Positions 8,145-17,490 of a stretch of DNA of 64,000 nucleotides are shown one piece after another; position 1 is the first letter of the stretch, and every line of letters begins with the position of its first letter. The notes under the pieces were generated by a model. It had not been told where the DNA came from, searched no databases, and saw nothing but the letters and a program-made list of their open reading frames with translations. The position numbers and the translations under genes are program-made. The stretch comes from Micromonospora chokoriensis (GTDB lineage Bacteria; Actinomycetota; Actinomycetes; Mycobacteriales; Micromonosporaceae): positions 5,580,001-5,644,000 of the forward strand of contig NZ_LT607409.1 of NCBI RefSeq assembly GCF_900091505.1. Reading direction: 5' to 3'.

Positions 8145-9050
8145 ATGAGAAGCCAGAAAGCGCGCCAGGTTCACCTCGCGACGTTGGTGGTGATGGGCGT
8201 GCTGTTCAGCGGATGCGCGCGGCAGGGCCACCCGGAGGCGGCAGGCCCCAAGCCGCCGGTCACGGCCACCACGGGGGCGACCGTACCGCTGTCGCCGGAA
8301 ATGTTGATCGGATCCTGGACGCTCGTTGACGTTGCCGACCCCGGCGCGGGTACGATCCTGCGCCTTGCGGACGGTGAGCTGCACGTGATCGGCAGCCACT
8401 GCGGCACCCTGGGCGGGTCCTGGTTGGCCAACGACGAAGGCGTTTTCCTCGCCGACGTCTCGTCGGCTTCCGCTGTCGTCGTCGACAGCACTCCTGGCTG
8501 CGAGAAGGCTAGCCAAGAGACGCCCGGGTGGCTGCGGAGCGTGAGCGCCTACCGGTTCGACGCGGCGGGCTCGCCCGTTCTCCTGGACGGACGAGGGCAA
8601 ACGGTCGCCCGGCTGATCCCCGGAGCGACACCGACTCCCGAGCCCGACACGGCCGACTCCGTGCTGGAGCCACCGGTGGTCACCGACGAAGCGCGACGGG
8701 CCCTGGCGCCGGCCGTCGCACTACCGGCGACGCTCGTTCCCGTCGACCAGCGCCAGCCAACAGGCCGTTGGGCGCCCAAGCGCGGACACAAGGCGGCCTA
8801 CCTGGAGTTCACCGCCGACGGGGAGTGGCACGGATCCGACGGCTGCAACGACCAGAGCGGCCGGTGGATCACCGCCGCCGGCGGCACCCTGCTCGCCACC
8901 TCACGAGCAGCCACATTGGCGTTCTGCACCGACAGCGTGCCAATCGAACAGTGGGTCACCACGGCCAGACGAGCCGGTCTCGACGGCAAGGCCCTCGTGT
9001 TTCTCAACGCCCACGGCGACGAGACAGGCCGGCTGCAGCCCAAGAACTAG
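8145..9050 (+). CDS. Putative lipoprotein with META-like domain
   Basis: 301 residues. A signal peptide with the lipobox LFSGC (Cys near residue 24) predicts a lipid-anchored protein on the outer face of the membrane. Two similar parts follow: residues 55-165 (GSWTLVDV, ELHVIGSHCGTLGGSWLAN) and 230-300 (GRWAPKRGHKAAYLEFTADG, WHGSDGCNDQSGRW, LAFCTDSVPIEQWVTTARR). The second has the G-x-D-G-C-N pattern of META/HslJ domains. Paired cysteines suggest disulfides. The function of these domains in actinobacteria is unknown. A GGAG-type ribosome binding site precedes the ATG. Confidence 0.75.
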   Translation: MRSQKARQVHLATLVVMGVLFSGCARQGHPEAAGPKPPVTATTGATVPLSPEMLIGSWTLVDVADPGAGTILRLADGELHVIGSHCGTLGGSWLANDEGVFLADVSSASAVVVDSTPGCEKASQETPGWLRSVSAYRFDAAGSPVLLDGRGQTVARLIPGATPTPEPDTADSVLEPPVVTDEARRALAPAVALPATLVPVDQRQPTGRWAPKRGHKAAYLEFTADGEWHGSDGCNDQSGRWITAAGGTLLATSRAATLAFCTDSVPIEQWVTTARRAGLDGKALVFLNAHGDETGRLQPKN

Positions 9051-9236
9051 ACGCACCTGTCACGCACAACGCCAGCAGCGCTCCGAACGCCTTGCGCAGC
9101 ATCACGACTTCCACAGGGCCAACCCGCTGGTCTTCCTACGCCACACCCCTTGATCGAGGTGTCGCGACGACCACGTGAACCCGCCCGGTACACGTCGTTC
9201 CGGTTCACCACCCACCCCCGGGCGCGTGGGTCGCGC

Positions 9237-11738
9237 TCAGGGGCCCTGACGGTTCCCGATGCTGAACGGATCGATCCCGGGGAACGGTGGAGCGTCGCCG
9301 CCGCTGCGTACGTAGCTGTAGATCGCCAGCACCGAGGCGAGCTGGGCGAGCGCGAAGGTCGCCTGCGCGGTGGCGTTGCCCATCCGATACCCGATCAGCA
9401 GCATCCGCACCGGCCGGAATCCGGCCGTGCCGAGCTGCCGCACCGTCCTGAGGTCCATCGACATCGAGGTCAGCGACAGCACCGCGAACGTCAGCGCGGA
9501 CCGCAGCAGGATCAATCGGTCCACCGGCTCGCCGATCAGCGCGTTGAGCGCGGCGTCGGCGCCGAACGCCAGGACCGACACAGCGGTCAGGGCCAGCGAC
9601 TTGGTCGGACCCCGGCGGCCGGGCAGGCGCCGCCACAGGACGCCGAGGACGAAGCCGCCCGCGGTCCAGTTCAGCACCCCCAGGACCACACCGCCCACCA
9701 GCCCGGTGACCAGCATCATCTGATCGGCCGGGCGCAGCCAGGGCGACGTCGTCCAGTCCGCCCACAGCAGCCACGCGGTGGCGGGGAGCCCGATCAGCGT
9801 TGCGGCCACCGCGCCGGCCACGCCGTTGCGAAACGCCGACCGGTACGGGCCGACCACGAACAGCGCGTCCAGGGGTGTCACCCCGGCCGGGAGGGCCACG
9901 GCGGGTGCGTCCGGTGCCGTCTCCGGCTCGACGACCGGGGTGGGCCGGCTCAACCAGTGCAGCCGGCCGATCAGCGGAACTGTTCGCCGGCCGCCGTCGC
10001 CGGGAGTCGCCTCGCCCTCGGCACTCACGGCGCGTTCCCGGGCAGCGGCGCGGCTCTCCACCGTCCGCCATCGATCCGCCTCGGCGACGAGCACCGAATG
10101 CGGGACGTCCGCCAGTGCCCGCCACAGCGGATCGTTGAGCCGGCCGACCGGCCCGGTGAGCACGAACAGGCCGGCCAGGCCCACGGTGAGACCGAACGGG
10201 AACCACCAGCCCGCCCAGGCGTCTCCGAGCGGAAGGCAGACCAGCCCGTAGCCGAGGCAGGTCACGGCCCGGACGCCCGGGGGCAGAGTGAGGTCGTCAT
10301 CGGTGAGCAGGTCGCGCAGCAGCGGTACCAGCAGCACCGCCGCCAGGAAGTACGCGAAGCCGTAATTCCAGTTCACCAGGTCGTTCGCGTACGCCGCCAG
10401 GTCGTTGCCGAAGACCGACATCCGGGAGTCGATCGGGAACTGCACCCACCGGAGCCGTTTCCAGTCGGCTCCGGAGTCGAGGTAGCGCTGCAGCAGGACG
10501 GCGGCGGTGACCGGCACGGCCAGCAGCAGCGACCAGCGGCCGGAACGGGACCGCAGGAAGGCCCGGGTCGTGAGCCGCTGCGGCAAGCGGCCCCGCAGCG
10601 CAGCCTGGACCGTGTATCCGAACGCCAGGCATGCCAGCAGGGTCAGCGCGGCTGCGCCGGCCAGCCGGAAGCCCCACTGGGCCGGCTCGTCGCGGACCAC
10701 CAGCGGCGCGATGCCGGACACCGCCAGCAGCACGGCGGCGACGAAGCCGACCAGCAGCCTGGGCAGCCACAGCAGCAACGCCGCGACGACCAGGGTCACG
10801 CTCCACAGTGCCGTGGTCAGGTAGTGGAACCAGTGCCAGGGGATGGTGCCGGGGCCGTCGCCGATCCAGTCGTCGCCGACGTATCCGGCCACGATGAGCA
10901 CCGGGATTGCCAGGATCAGGCTGGCCACCCGACGGGTCGGCCGGGTCAGCCCCGGGCGGCGGACCCGTCGCAGCGCCACGATCAACAGGATCAGCAGGGC
11001 CGCGTCGAACACCCAGAACAACACGTCGGACGCCCATCGCCAGCCGTCGTGCTGAGACAGGTGGGTACTCAGAATCCGGGCGTCCGGCTGGACGAAGACA
11101 CCGGGCACCTCGGCGTCCCACGCGGGTTTCTCCCAGGTGGCGCCGCGCGAGCCGGCCACCGTCGGCGGCCAGGGGAACACCCCGGTCGCCCACGAGTCCG
11201 GCAGCTCGACGCGGACCTGCGTGAAGGTGGCCTTTTCCAGGACCGGTGACCGGAGTAGCTCAACCCGCCAGGGTGTCGACGAGGTGGTGATCGACCAGGA
11301 CCCGACTCGTACCGGGTTCCGCTCGTCGAAGTGCACGTCGCCGTAGACGACGTCGGTGAAGGACACGAACCCGTCGGCGATCGAGACCGCAGGGGTCCGG
11401 TCCCGACTCTCGGACCACGAAATGTCGGCCGGTTCGTAGGACAGCAGGCATCGCATCGCCAGCCGGCGGATCTCCGAGTCCGGGCTGGCGCTCAGGCCGA
11501 TGCTGAGCGGCCAGTCCTGCGGGACCCGCACCGTCGTGGTGCTCGTGGCCTTGGGCAGGTCGAGATCGCGGGCTTCGATGCGCAGCTGGGTGGAGACCGT
11601 CGTAGTGCCGGTGAGCCCGGCTGGCTCACACCAATCGGCGGGATCGGCCGACGCGGATGCGGTGGGCCACATCCCCGCCAGCAGGCCGGCAGTGAGAAGG
11701 CCCACGAATCCGACAAGACGACGTCCCGGCCTACCCAT
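9237..11738 (-). CDS. Large exported multi-pass membrane protein (DUF6185-like)
   Basis: 833 residues from the ATG at 11738, chosen because it opens a good signal peptide (MGRPGRRLVGFVGLLTAGLL, then cleavage after ASA). Residues 30-270 form an extracytoplasmic region rich in strands, followed by about 14 hydrophobic segments with short loops. The layout matches the DUF6185 family of actinobacterial membrane proteins as I recall it; this needs a profile search. No catalytic motif is visible. It is divergent from the XRE operon at 12028, and the 289-bp gap between them holds inverted repeats. Confidence 0.65.
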   Translation of the reverse strand: MGRPGRRLVGFVGLLTAGLLAGMWPTASASADPADWCEPAGLTGTTTVSTQLRIEARDLDLPKATSTTTVRVPQDWPLSIGLSASPDSEIRRLAMRCLLSYEPADISWSESRDRTPAVSIADGFVSFTDVVYGDVHFDERNPVRVGSWSITTSSTPWRVELLRSPVLEKATFTQVRVELPDSWATGVFPWPPTVAGSRGATWEKPAWDAEVPGVFVQPDARILSTHLSQHDGWRWASDVLFWVFDAALLILLIVALRRVRRPGLTRPTRRVASLILAIPVLIVAGYVGDDWIGDGPGTIPWHWFHYLTTALWSVTLVVAALLLWLPRLLVGFVAAVLLAVSGIAPLVVRDEPAQWGFRLAGAAALTLLACLAFGYTVQAALRGRLPQRLTTRAFLRSRSGRWSLLLAVPVTAAVLLQRYLDSGADWKRLRWVQFPIDSRMSVFGNDLAAYANDLVNWNYGFAYFLAAVLLVPLLRDLLTDDDLTLPPGVRAVTCLGYGLVCLPLGDAWAGWWFPFGLTVGLAGLFVLTGPVGRLNDPLWRALADVPHSVLVAEADRWRTVESRAAARERAVSAEGEATPGDGGRRTVPLIGRLHWLSRPTPVVEPETAPDAPAVALPAGVTPLDALFVVGPYRSAFRNGVAGAVAATLIGLPATAWLLWADWTTSPWLRPADQMMLVTGLVGGVVLGVLNWTAGGFVLGVLWRRLPGRRGPTKSLALTAVSVLAFGADAALNALIGEPVDRLILLRSALTFAVLSLTSMSMDLRTVRQLGTAGFRPVRMLLIGYRMGNATAQATFALAQLASVLAIYSYVRSGGDAPPFPGIDPFSIGNRQGP

Positions 11739-11875
11739 CGAGCAGATGCTGTCTAACCGGCCGGCCACGCCCGGCAGCCTACTCGCGCCCATCCGGTCGA
11801 CCACGCGCACGTCGTGTCGGATCACCCTGGCCGCGGAGCCGGTCGCAATGGCGCTGCAGCCGTCACGGAGGAGAG

Positions 11876-11929
11876 CTCTGGCAGCGGGCAATGACACTCA
11901 AGCCCCCGTGGCCACGCCCGCTGCCAGAG
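11876..11929. promoter_or_regulatory. 14-bp inverted repeat in divergent intergenic region
   Basis: CTCTGGCAGCGGGC (11876-11889) and its exact complement (11916-11929) are separated by 26 nt. It lies between the divergent membrane protein gene and the XRE operon, so it is more likely an operator or 5' leader structure than a terminator. Confidence 0.45.
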
Positions 11930-11946
11930 GCTCGTAATGTTACGCA

Positions 11947-11987
11947 TACACCGTGTAGCTGTGTCAATCCTTGATTCCATCAAGGAT
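11947..11987. promoter_or_regulatory. Tandem operator-like palindromes upstream of XRE operon
   Basis: Two palindromes stand next to each other: TACAC-C-GTGTA (11947-11957) and ATCCTTGAT-TCC-ATCAAGGAT (11967-11987, perfect 9-bp arms). The second ends 40 bp before the ATG of the XRE gene at 12028. The region is AT-rich against its surroundings, as a promoter would be. Binding by the XRE protein itself is the simplest guess. Confidence 0.5.
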
Positions 11988-12027
11988 CTTCGTGTAAACC
12001 TTGTGTTCCAAGTCGCAGGGAGTCCCG

Positions 12028-12474
12028 ATGGTCGCGGCGGACGATTCAGCCGGCGAGACGTTCGCCGAACGGCTCGACTGGCTATTTCTCCACGTCACCG
12101 ACCCTGCGGGCAAGCCCTACAGCGTCCGGCACGTCGCGAACGAGTTGACGCAACGAGGCTGCAAGATCTCCCACACTCACCTGAGTAACCTCCGACAGGG
12201 CCGATCGCCCGACCCACGGCGTTCGGTTGTCGACGCCATCGCGGCGTTCTTCGGGCAGCCGCCCACCTTCTTCGCTGAGACGTCAGAGGATCAGCATGAA
12301 CACAGGCTCGCCCAGGCTCTGTCCGATCCGCACATCAAGCAGGTAGCCATGCGCCTGATAGACGCCCGGCTGTCACCCGAGGGCCACGCGGCAGTCGTCG
12401 CCATGATCGAGCAGGTGCAGCGACTTGAGGCTGCCGCCCGTAGCCGGCTGAAAAACACTGATCGGCAGCCATGA
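12028..12474 (+). CDS. XRE family helix-turn-helix regulator
   Basis: 148 residues. AGGGAG lies 6 nt before the ATG at 12028, which decides the start. The N-terminal half is an XRE-type helix-turn-helix (FAERLDWLFLHV, YSVRHVANELTQRG, ISHTHLSNLRQGRSPDP), with a C-terminal helical part (LARALS-like AQALSDPHIKQVAMRLIDA). XRE proteins paired with ImmA/IrrE peptidases are often repressors removed by proteolysis. The gene overlaps the next by 4 bp (ATGA) and heads a five-gene operon; the palindromes just upstream are likely operators. Confidence 0.85.
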   Translation: MVAADDSAGETFAERLDWLFLHVTDPAGKPYSVRHVANELTQRGCKISHTHLSNLRQGRSPDPRRSVVDAIAAFFGQPPTFFAETSEDQHEHRLAQALSDPHIKQVAMRLIDARLSPEGHAAVVAMIEQVQRLEAAARSRLKNTDRQP

Positions 12475-13100
12475 GCGACGTCCCCAGACAATCAAGCCAC
12501 CGACCGCCGGTCACCGCCGGCTGCGTACGGCTGCAGGGCTGGTGGTGGCACGACGGCCGGACCACAGCGTGGAACGAGCAGCAGATTCGCCGATGTGACG
12601 AGGTCCTGCACAGCCTGACCCTGTCAACGCCCTTCACGGTGGGCGAGCTCTGCACGGAACTGGAGCGGGCCCGAGGCCGACCGCTGGTGGTGAATGCTGT
12701 CCGCGCGCGCCAGGCAGCCGCTCGCGCCATGTGGTGCCGCGGCGCGACGACGGACCACATCCTGATCGTCTCGGCTCTCCCTCGCCTCCATCGGGACCAT
12801 CTCGTTCTGCATGGCGTCGGCCACATGGTCTTCGACCACGTCGGTAGCCCCGCCGTCGACCGCGATATCAGGAGGGCGCTTCACACAGCTGATCTGGCCG
12901 GCCTACGGCGGGATCTCAAGCGCGTCGTCTATACCCACCGCGAGGAGCACCAGGCCGAGGTGTTCGCCACCCGGGTGCTGCAACTGACGAATGGCTGGGT
13001 GGCACCGAAACCATCGTCAGGATCCCAGACACAGATGCTGGAGCAGCTCTCCTCCGTTCTCGAGTACCACGCGGGCAGGGCGGTGCGGTGCGGCCGCTGA
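12471..13100 (+). CDS. ImmA/IrrE-like protein with degenerate zinc motif
   Basis: 209 residues. The layout follows ImmA/IrrE peptidases: a GELCTELERARGRPLVV region near residue 57, LHRDHLVLHGVGHMVFDH near residue 105 and the downstream EHQAEVFATRVLQL helix near residue 158. The expected HExxH reads HGVGH: both histidines are kept but the catalytic Glu is Gly. The third zinc ligand region (EEHQAEVFA) is intact. It may bind zinc or substrate without cleaving, or work with the intact paralogue that follows. Start ATG overlaps the XRE stop. Confidence 0.75.
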   Translation: MSDVPRQSSHRPPVTAGCVRLQGWWWHDGRTTAWNEQQIRRCDEVLHSLTLSTPFTVGELCTELERARGRPLVVNAVRARQAAARAMWCRGATTDHILIVSALPRLHRDHLVLHGVGHMVFDHVGSPAVDRDIRRALHTADLAGLRRDLKRVVYTHREEHQAEVFATRVLQLTNGWVAPKPSSGSQTQMLEQLSSVLEYHAGRAVRCGR

Positions 13101-13151
13101 GTGTTCGCCACGGGACCACACCACGTCGAAGCCCGATGAGCAGGGAATGCG

Positions 13152-13685
13152 ATGCAACGCCATCCCGATAGCAGCGTGAGCCAAATGCGACAGCAGGCGA
13201 CGCAGCTCCTCGCCGCACTCAAGCTGCCCTCGACCTTCACCTTCGCCCAACTTCACGACCGGGTCGAGCATCGCCGCGGTCGACAGGTCCACCTCATCCC
13301 CCGACACCTGCCCGCCCTTGCCCCGCACGGCCTTTGGGTGGCGGGCGAACTCGCCGACTACGTCTTCTACGACGCCAACGCCAGCAAGGTGCGACAGAGC
13401 CTCATCATCGGCCACGAATACGGGCACATGATGTTCGACGACGTCGCCATCCCGAATGATCTCGAATGTCTTGCGGCCATGCTCATGCCGTCGGTGGATC
13501 CGTCGGTACCCGAGATCGCACTGGCGCGTCTCGCCTACGACGAGCCGATCGAGCGTCGGGCGGAGGTCTTCGGGACAGTCGCCGTGCAACGCGCCGAATC
13601 GTGGTCCACGATTCCGACCTCCGTGCCAGCTGATCCTCGAGTCTTCGCCAGGCTGGTGGCGACGCTGGAAGGCCGGGCCACCTGA
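13152..13685 (+). CDS. ImmA/IrrE family metallo-endopeptidase
   Basis: 177 residues. Shows the intact zinc motif HEYGH in SLIIGHEYGHMMFDD near residue 84 and the downstream Glu helix in IERRAEVFGTVAV. The N-terminal region (FTFAQLHDRVEHRRGRQVHL) resembles the preceding gene, so the two are likely paralogues. Family members cleave XRE-type repressors in the cytoplasm, and the operon's own XRE protein is the obvious candidate substrate. The start lies 51 bp after the previous stop and the stop overlaps the next start by one base (TGATG). Confidence 0.85.
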   Translation: MQRHPDSSVSQMRQQATQLLAALKLPSTFTFAQLHDRVEHRRGRQVHLIPRHLPALAPHGLWVAGELADYVFYDANASKVRQSLIIGHEYGHMMFDDVAIPNDLECLAAMLMPSVDPSVPEIALARLAYDEPIERRAEVFGTVAVQRAESWSTIPTSVPADPRVFARLVATLEGRAT

Positions 13686-14989
13686 TGGTGAGCATCGCTC
13701 ACGGCCTCATGACCGCGGTAACGCTCGTCTGCTGGGGTATGAGCCTCTACAAGTTGCGCGACCTGGCGCGGGACCGGGACAACCGCCCCCTTCGGGCACT
13801 GTGCCTCGCCCTGATCGCGATCACCATATCGATGACCCTTCAGCCGCTCGCAGCAAAGATCGACGAGCTGTTGGGGATCCCGGACATCACTCGCCTGCTG
13901 TCCAACTGCCTCTCACTGGTGTGCGCCACAGCGGCGCAAGCATTTCTCCTCTTCATGACCAGTGCCGACGTCAGCACCCGGCGGCGGGTGCGGCGGCGGA
14001 CCATCGCTCTGGCGCTCACCGTCGCCGTCATGATCATGATGTTCGTCGTGACACTCCTGGACGGCAGTCGCTCCGATCCGCGCGTTCGCGTCACCGAGTA
14101 CGACGGCGGGCCTTCCCACCCTCCATTCCAGTTCGCGTACCTGGCTTACCTGCTCGCGTACCTGGCCTACCTGGGCTGGTCACTGACGCAGGTGGTGGTC
14201 CTGGCGAACCGTTACGCTGCCATCGCCCATCGACCGCTGCTGCGCTTCGGCCTCCGAATGATCACGGTCGGCTCGCTGTGGGGGCTCGCGTATGTGGCCG
14301 CCAGGCTCGTGGCCATCGTCCTGGCAAACAGGTCCTCCGACTGGGCTCTGATCACGGATGCGGTAGTGGTACTGGCGTTCAGCACGTCGATCCTGCTGGT
14401 CCTCATCGGATCCACAATTCCGTCCTGGGGTCCTCGCGTCGGCCTGGACCGGCTGTGGGCAGGGGCGGCAGCCGTCCGTGACTACTACCGGCTGTACCCG
14501 CTATGGACACGGATCCATGCCGTGCTACCTGAAATCGCGCTGCTTCCGCCGCCGTCAGGCGTCCGCGGCGCTCTCTCGATCGCCCGGGACGCGTCCCTGC
14601 GACGGGTCAGGATCACCGTGGAGATTCTCGACGGCTACGCCACCCTGCGGCCGTGGATGTCGGCATCAGTGGCCGCCCACGCGCACGATGCCGCCCAGGA
14701 AGGTGGCCTCCTCGGTGACCAGCAGACGGCCATGGTCGAAGCCGCCGTCATCGGTGCGGCGCTGGCGTCCCGACTCGACGGCACGCCCCCGTCCGGTGAG
14801 GCCGCCGAAGCAGTCGCCCTGCCGCTGGGGCCGTCCCGAGACTCGGCCGCCGGTGACCTCGACGCCGCCGACCAGGTGACGTGGCTCGCCCAGGTAGCCC
14901 GCGCGATCGAATCCCCGATGGCCGCACAGATCATCACACGCGCCACATCCGAGACGTCGTCTCTTGATACGCAGCCGTCCGAGAGGTAG
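13685..14989 (+). CDS. MAB_1171c family putative transporter (DUF6545-like)
   Basis: 434 residues. Seven hydrophobic segments fill about residues 1-245, then a soluble C-terminal region begins with the marker sequence LWAGAAAVRDYYRLYPLW near residue 258. This architecture is that of the MAB_1171c family putative transporters, whose function is unproven. Such genes are repeatedly found beside XRE regulators in actinobacteria, as here. The C-terminal region (VRGALSIARDASLRRVRITVEILDG style) ends in a low-complexity tail. Translationally coupled to the metallopeptidase. Confidence 0.82.
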   Translation: MVSIAHGLMTAVTLVCWGMSLYKLRDLARDRDNRPLRALCLALIAITISMTLQPLAAKIDELLGIPDITRLLSNCLSLVCATAAQAFLLFMTSADVSTRRRVRRRTIALALTVAVMIMMFVVTLLDGSRSDPRVRVTEYDGGPSHPPFQFAYLAYLLAYLAYLGWSLTQVVVLANRYAAIAHRPLLRFGLRMITVGSLWGLAYVAARLVAIVLANRSSDWALITDAVVVLAFSTSILLVLIGSTIPSWGPRVGLDRLWAGAAAVRDYYRLYPLWTRIHAVLPEIALLPPPSGVRGALSIARDASLRRVRITVEILDGYATLRPWMSASVAAHAHDAAQEGGLLGDQQTAMVEAAVIGAALASRLDGTPPSGEAAEAVALPLGPSRDSAAGDLDAADQVTWLAQVARAIESPMAAQIITRATSETSSLDTQPSER

Positions 14990-14998
14990 AACCCCATC

Positions 14999-15610
14999 GT
15001 GCCCGCACTCGTTGACCTGCCCGCCGACAGCACCTACCGAGTGGCACGGGTCGTCACCGAAGCATGTGCACCGGCCGTCTTCGCGGCCCTGATGCCGCTG
15101 ATCATCGCCCTGCACAGCACCGCCCCCGCCGTGACGACCGGCCTCGGGTGGGCACTGCTCGCCATACTGTTCTGCTCCGTCGTCCCCTACGCCGTCATCT
15201 GGGTCGGAGTACGACGGGGACGACTCACCGACCACCACATCGGCGTACGCGAGCAGCGCCGCATGCCCCTGGTCTACGGACTGCTGTCCGTCCTCGTCGG
15301 TCTCGCCGTGCTCGTCCTCGCCGGCGCGCCCCGACCGCTCGTCGCCATGGTCGTGGTGATGTTCGCCGTGCTGCTCATCGTCACCGCGATCAACCAGGCG
15401 TGGAAGCTCAGTGCACACGCCGCGGTCGCCAGCGGCTCGATGTGCGTACTGATCATCGTGTTCGGGGCGGCGCTGATCCCATCGCTGGCGATCGTCGTCC
15501 TGGTGGGCTGGTCCCGCGTACGGCTGGGTGATCACACCATCGGGCAGGTTGTCGCAGGCGCTCTGGCCGGCGTCCTCATCGCTGTGCCGACGTTCATCCT
15601 CCTCGCGTGA
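14999..15610 (+). CDS. PAP2-like membrane phosphatase
   Basis: 203 residues with about six hydrophobic segments and a GTG start 10 bp after the previous stop. The C-terminal half shows degenerate PAP2 motifs: NQAWKLSAHAAVASGS near residue 133 (second-motif position, SAH in place of SGH) and SRVRLGDHTIGQVVAGALAG near residue 172, where SRx5H is kept but the usual following Asp is Gln. PAP2 enzymes hydrolyse lipid phosphates such as undecaprenyl pyrophosphate at the membrane. It closes the XRE operon. Activity is plausible because the catalytic histidines are present. Confidence 0.75.
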   Translation: MPALVDLPADSTYRVARVVTEACAPAVFAALMPLIIALHSTAPAVTTGLGWALLAILFCSVVPYAVIWVGVRRGRLTDHHIGVREQRRMPLVYGLLSVLVGLAVLVLAGAPRPLVAMVVVMFAVLLIVTAINQAWKLSAHAAVASGSMCVLIIVFGAALIPSLAIVVLVGWSRVRLGDHTIGQVVAGALAGVLIAVPTFILLA

Positions 15611-15696
15611 ACCGACGTTGCTTCCGGCGGAGAGTCGGCAGTTGGCGCCCCGCCGCTCAGTGCCGTAGGGACCGTCAACCACCGGGCGAATCGCGG

Positions 15697-17490
15697 CTAC
15701 CGCGCTGCTGCGGGCCGCTCCGGTGACGCGCGACACCCGTCCACCGACCGATCTGCGACGTTGACATGCCATGACGTCGCGGTCACGGCTGTCGCTGCGC
15801 CGTGGTGGTAGGTCGCAGCGGTCAGCCAGGCCACCGCGAGGGCGGAGGAGTCCTGCTGGTTCAAGCGGCCGAACGCGTCGCGACTCCGTCGGTGACCCGC
15901 GCGCCGTAGTTCACGTAGCACGGACGCGGCTGTCGGCAGTTGGGCGTCCATGAGCGCCCGCGCGTCCCGGTCGACGTCCGGCACCAGGGCGGCGCGGCCG
16001 GCGGCGACCACCCGTTGCAGGTGGTGGGTGAGGAGGTGCAGCGGCGGTTGGGGTTGGTCGTTGTCGTAAGGCTCTGTGGTTCCGGCGTCGGGTAGGTCGG
16101 CACGCTGGATCTGGTCGACACCAAGGTCGACGTGTCCGCCGAAGCGGTCCGGCAGCCAGGGCGCGGCCACGGCGAGTCCGTGGACCTGGCGGGGTCCGTG
16201 GAAGCGCCCGATCATCCGTACCGGCATGGCGGTGGCGTGAGCGGCGAGCAGCCGCAGGTTCGCGACGTACGGGAGCACCGGATCGTCGTGTGGAGCGACG
16301 ACGACGACCGGCCCCGGCAGTTGCGTCGTCCGCAGGAGTAGGCCTCGTCGGTCGGCGGCGAGGACACCGTCGAGGAAGGCGAGGTCGTGACCGGCGGGCC
16401 GCTCGTGTGGGGCGACGTCGAAGGCGTTCAGCCAGCGGGCGGCCTGTTCGGGGATCGGTTGCCGCCAGAGGACGTCGGCGGGTTCCTCGTGCCAGGTGCG
16501 GCCGGTGGTTCGTACGGCCTGCACGGTCCTGCCCTGGCTGAGACGCCGGTCGGCGGACGCCTGGGCGTTGACGACGGTGATCCCGGCGCGGTCCAAGTCC
16601 CGGTGGCTGATCGTCACGTCGCCGAGGTTCACGCTCGCCTGGGCGGTGTTGCGGGCTGTGTCGCCGTCGCCGGGGCGGGCCTGTGCCAGGCTCCAGATGG
16701 TCGATGCGCCGTCGGTCAGGTAACTGATCGCGCCGACGTGCCCGGTGGTGGTGCGCAGCGGCTCGGTGCACAGCCCGTACAGGTGCAGATCGCCGGCCGG
16801 GCCGTAGCCGCGCCGACTCACGCCCCGGGCGGCCTGCTGGTCACCGATGCCGCTGATCAGGAGGTGCGAGACGGTCAGCACGTCGCGCAGTGCCTCGGTG
16901 AGGTCGGCCAGCCGGAATGCGGGGACGCTCTGGCGGGCTGCGCGGAGGAGTTCCACCACTGTGGTCGCGGCTGTCGCCAGTCGGGGCAACCCGATGGCGC
17001 GTGCCTGGTGGATGGCGCGGAGCAGGTCCGCCTGGGTCACCGCGCCGGCGCCTGCCACCCCGTGTTCGAGGATCTGCGCAACCACGTCGCGCGTCCGGGT
17101 GGCGGCGGCCTTCTCGTCGGCGGTGGCGGCCGCAGCGGCGGGATCGGCCTCCGTGGTCACGACGGACTCGACGCTGGCCCCATCCGAACCGGTCGCGGCC
17201 GCGTGGTGTGGCTGCGTGCTCAGGACGGGGGCGGCGCTGAGCACCGCGGCTCGGTGCAGGCAGCGTGGTGCGAGCAGGCAGGTGCAGGTAGCTCGTTCGG
17301 CGGTGTCGAGTGGGGTGGTGAGGGTGACGGTGACCTGGTCGTCGATGGTGATCGTCGCGCCCGAGTCGGACGTGGTGACGGTCCAGGTCGACTGCCTCTC
17401 GAGAGCCTGGTCGAGCTTGGACCGCAGCCGGGCGGGAAGGGCGGCGACGGCGTCGGCGACGACGTCTGGTGCGACGGCGGGCAGGTTCAT
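15697..17490 (-). CDS. SWIM zinc finger protein (YehQ-like)
   Basis: 597 residues. The SWIM motif CxC-x5-CxH is visible as CTCLLAPRCLH near residue 69. The rest is soluble, with a long alanine-rich linker (about 90-130) and a C-terminal part containing GPVVVVAPHDDPVLPYVANL. SWIM fingers bind zinc and usually mediate DNA or protein contacts. The gene is last in a five-gene overlapping operon; its start overlaps the DUF5682-vWA stop by 4 bp. A SWIM protein also ends the E. coli yehL-M-P-Q cluster, which supports the equivalence. Confidence 0.78.
   Translation of the reverse strand: MNLPAVAPDVVADAVAALPARLRSKLDQALERQSTWTVTTSDSGATITIDDQVTVTLTTPLDTAERATCTCLLAPRCLHRAAVLSAAPVLSTQPHHAAATGSDGASVESVVTTEADPAAAAATADEKAAATRTRDVVAQILEHGVAGAGAVTQADLLRAIHQARAIGLPRLATAATTVVELLRAARQSVPAFRLADLTEALRDVLTVSHLLISGIGDQQAARGVSRRGYGPAGDLHLYGLCTEPLRTTTGHVGAISYLTDGASTIWSLAQARPGDGDTARNTAQASVNLGDVTISHRDLDRAGITVVNAQASADRRLSQGRTVQAVRTTGRTWHEEPADVLWRQPIPEQAARWLNAFDVAPHERPAGHDLAFLDGVLAADRRGLLLRTTQLPGPVVVVAPHDDPVLPYVANLRLLAAHATAMPVRMIGRFHGPRQVHGLAVAAPWLPDRFGGHVDLGVDQIQRADLPDAGTTEPYDNDQPQPPLHLLTHHLQRVVAAGRAALVPDVDRDARALMDAQLPTAASVLRELRRAGHRRSRDAFGRLNQQDSSALAVAWLTAATYHHGAATAVTATSWHVNVADRSVDGCRASPERPAAAR

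Noticed and set aside
9150..11249. Long plus-strand open frame opposite the large membrane protein gene
   Set aside because: Product is rich in Arg, Gln and His with no motif; it mirrors the high third-position GC of the minus-strand gene.
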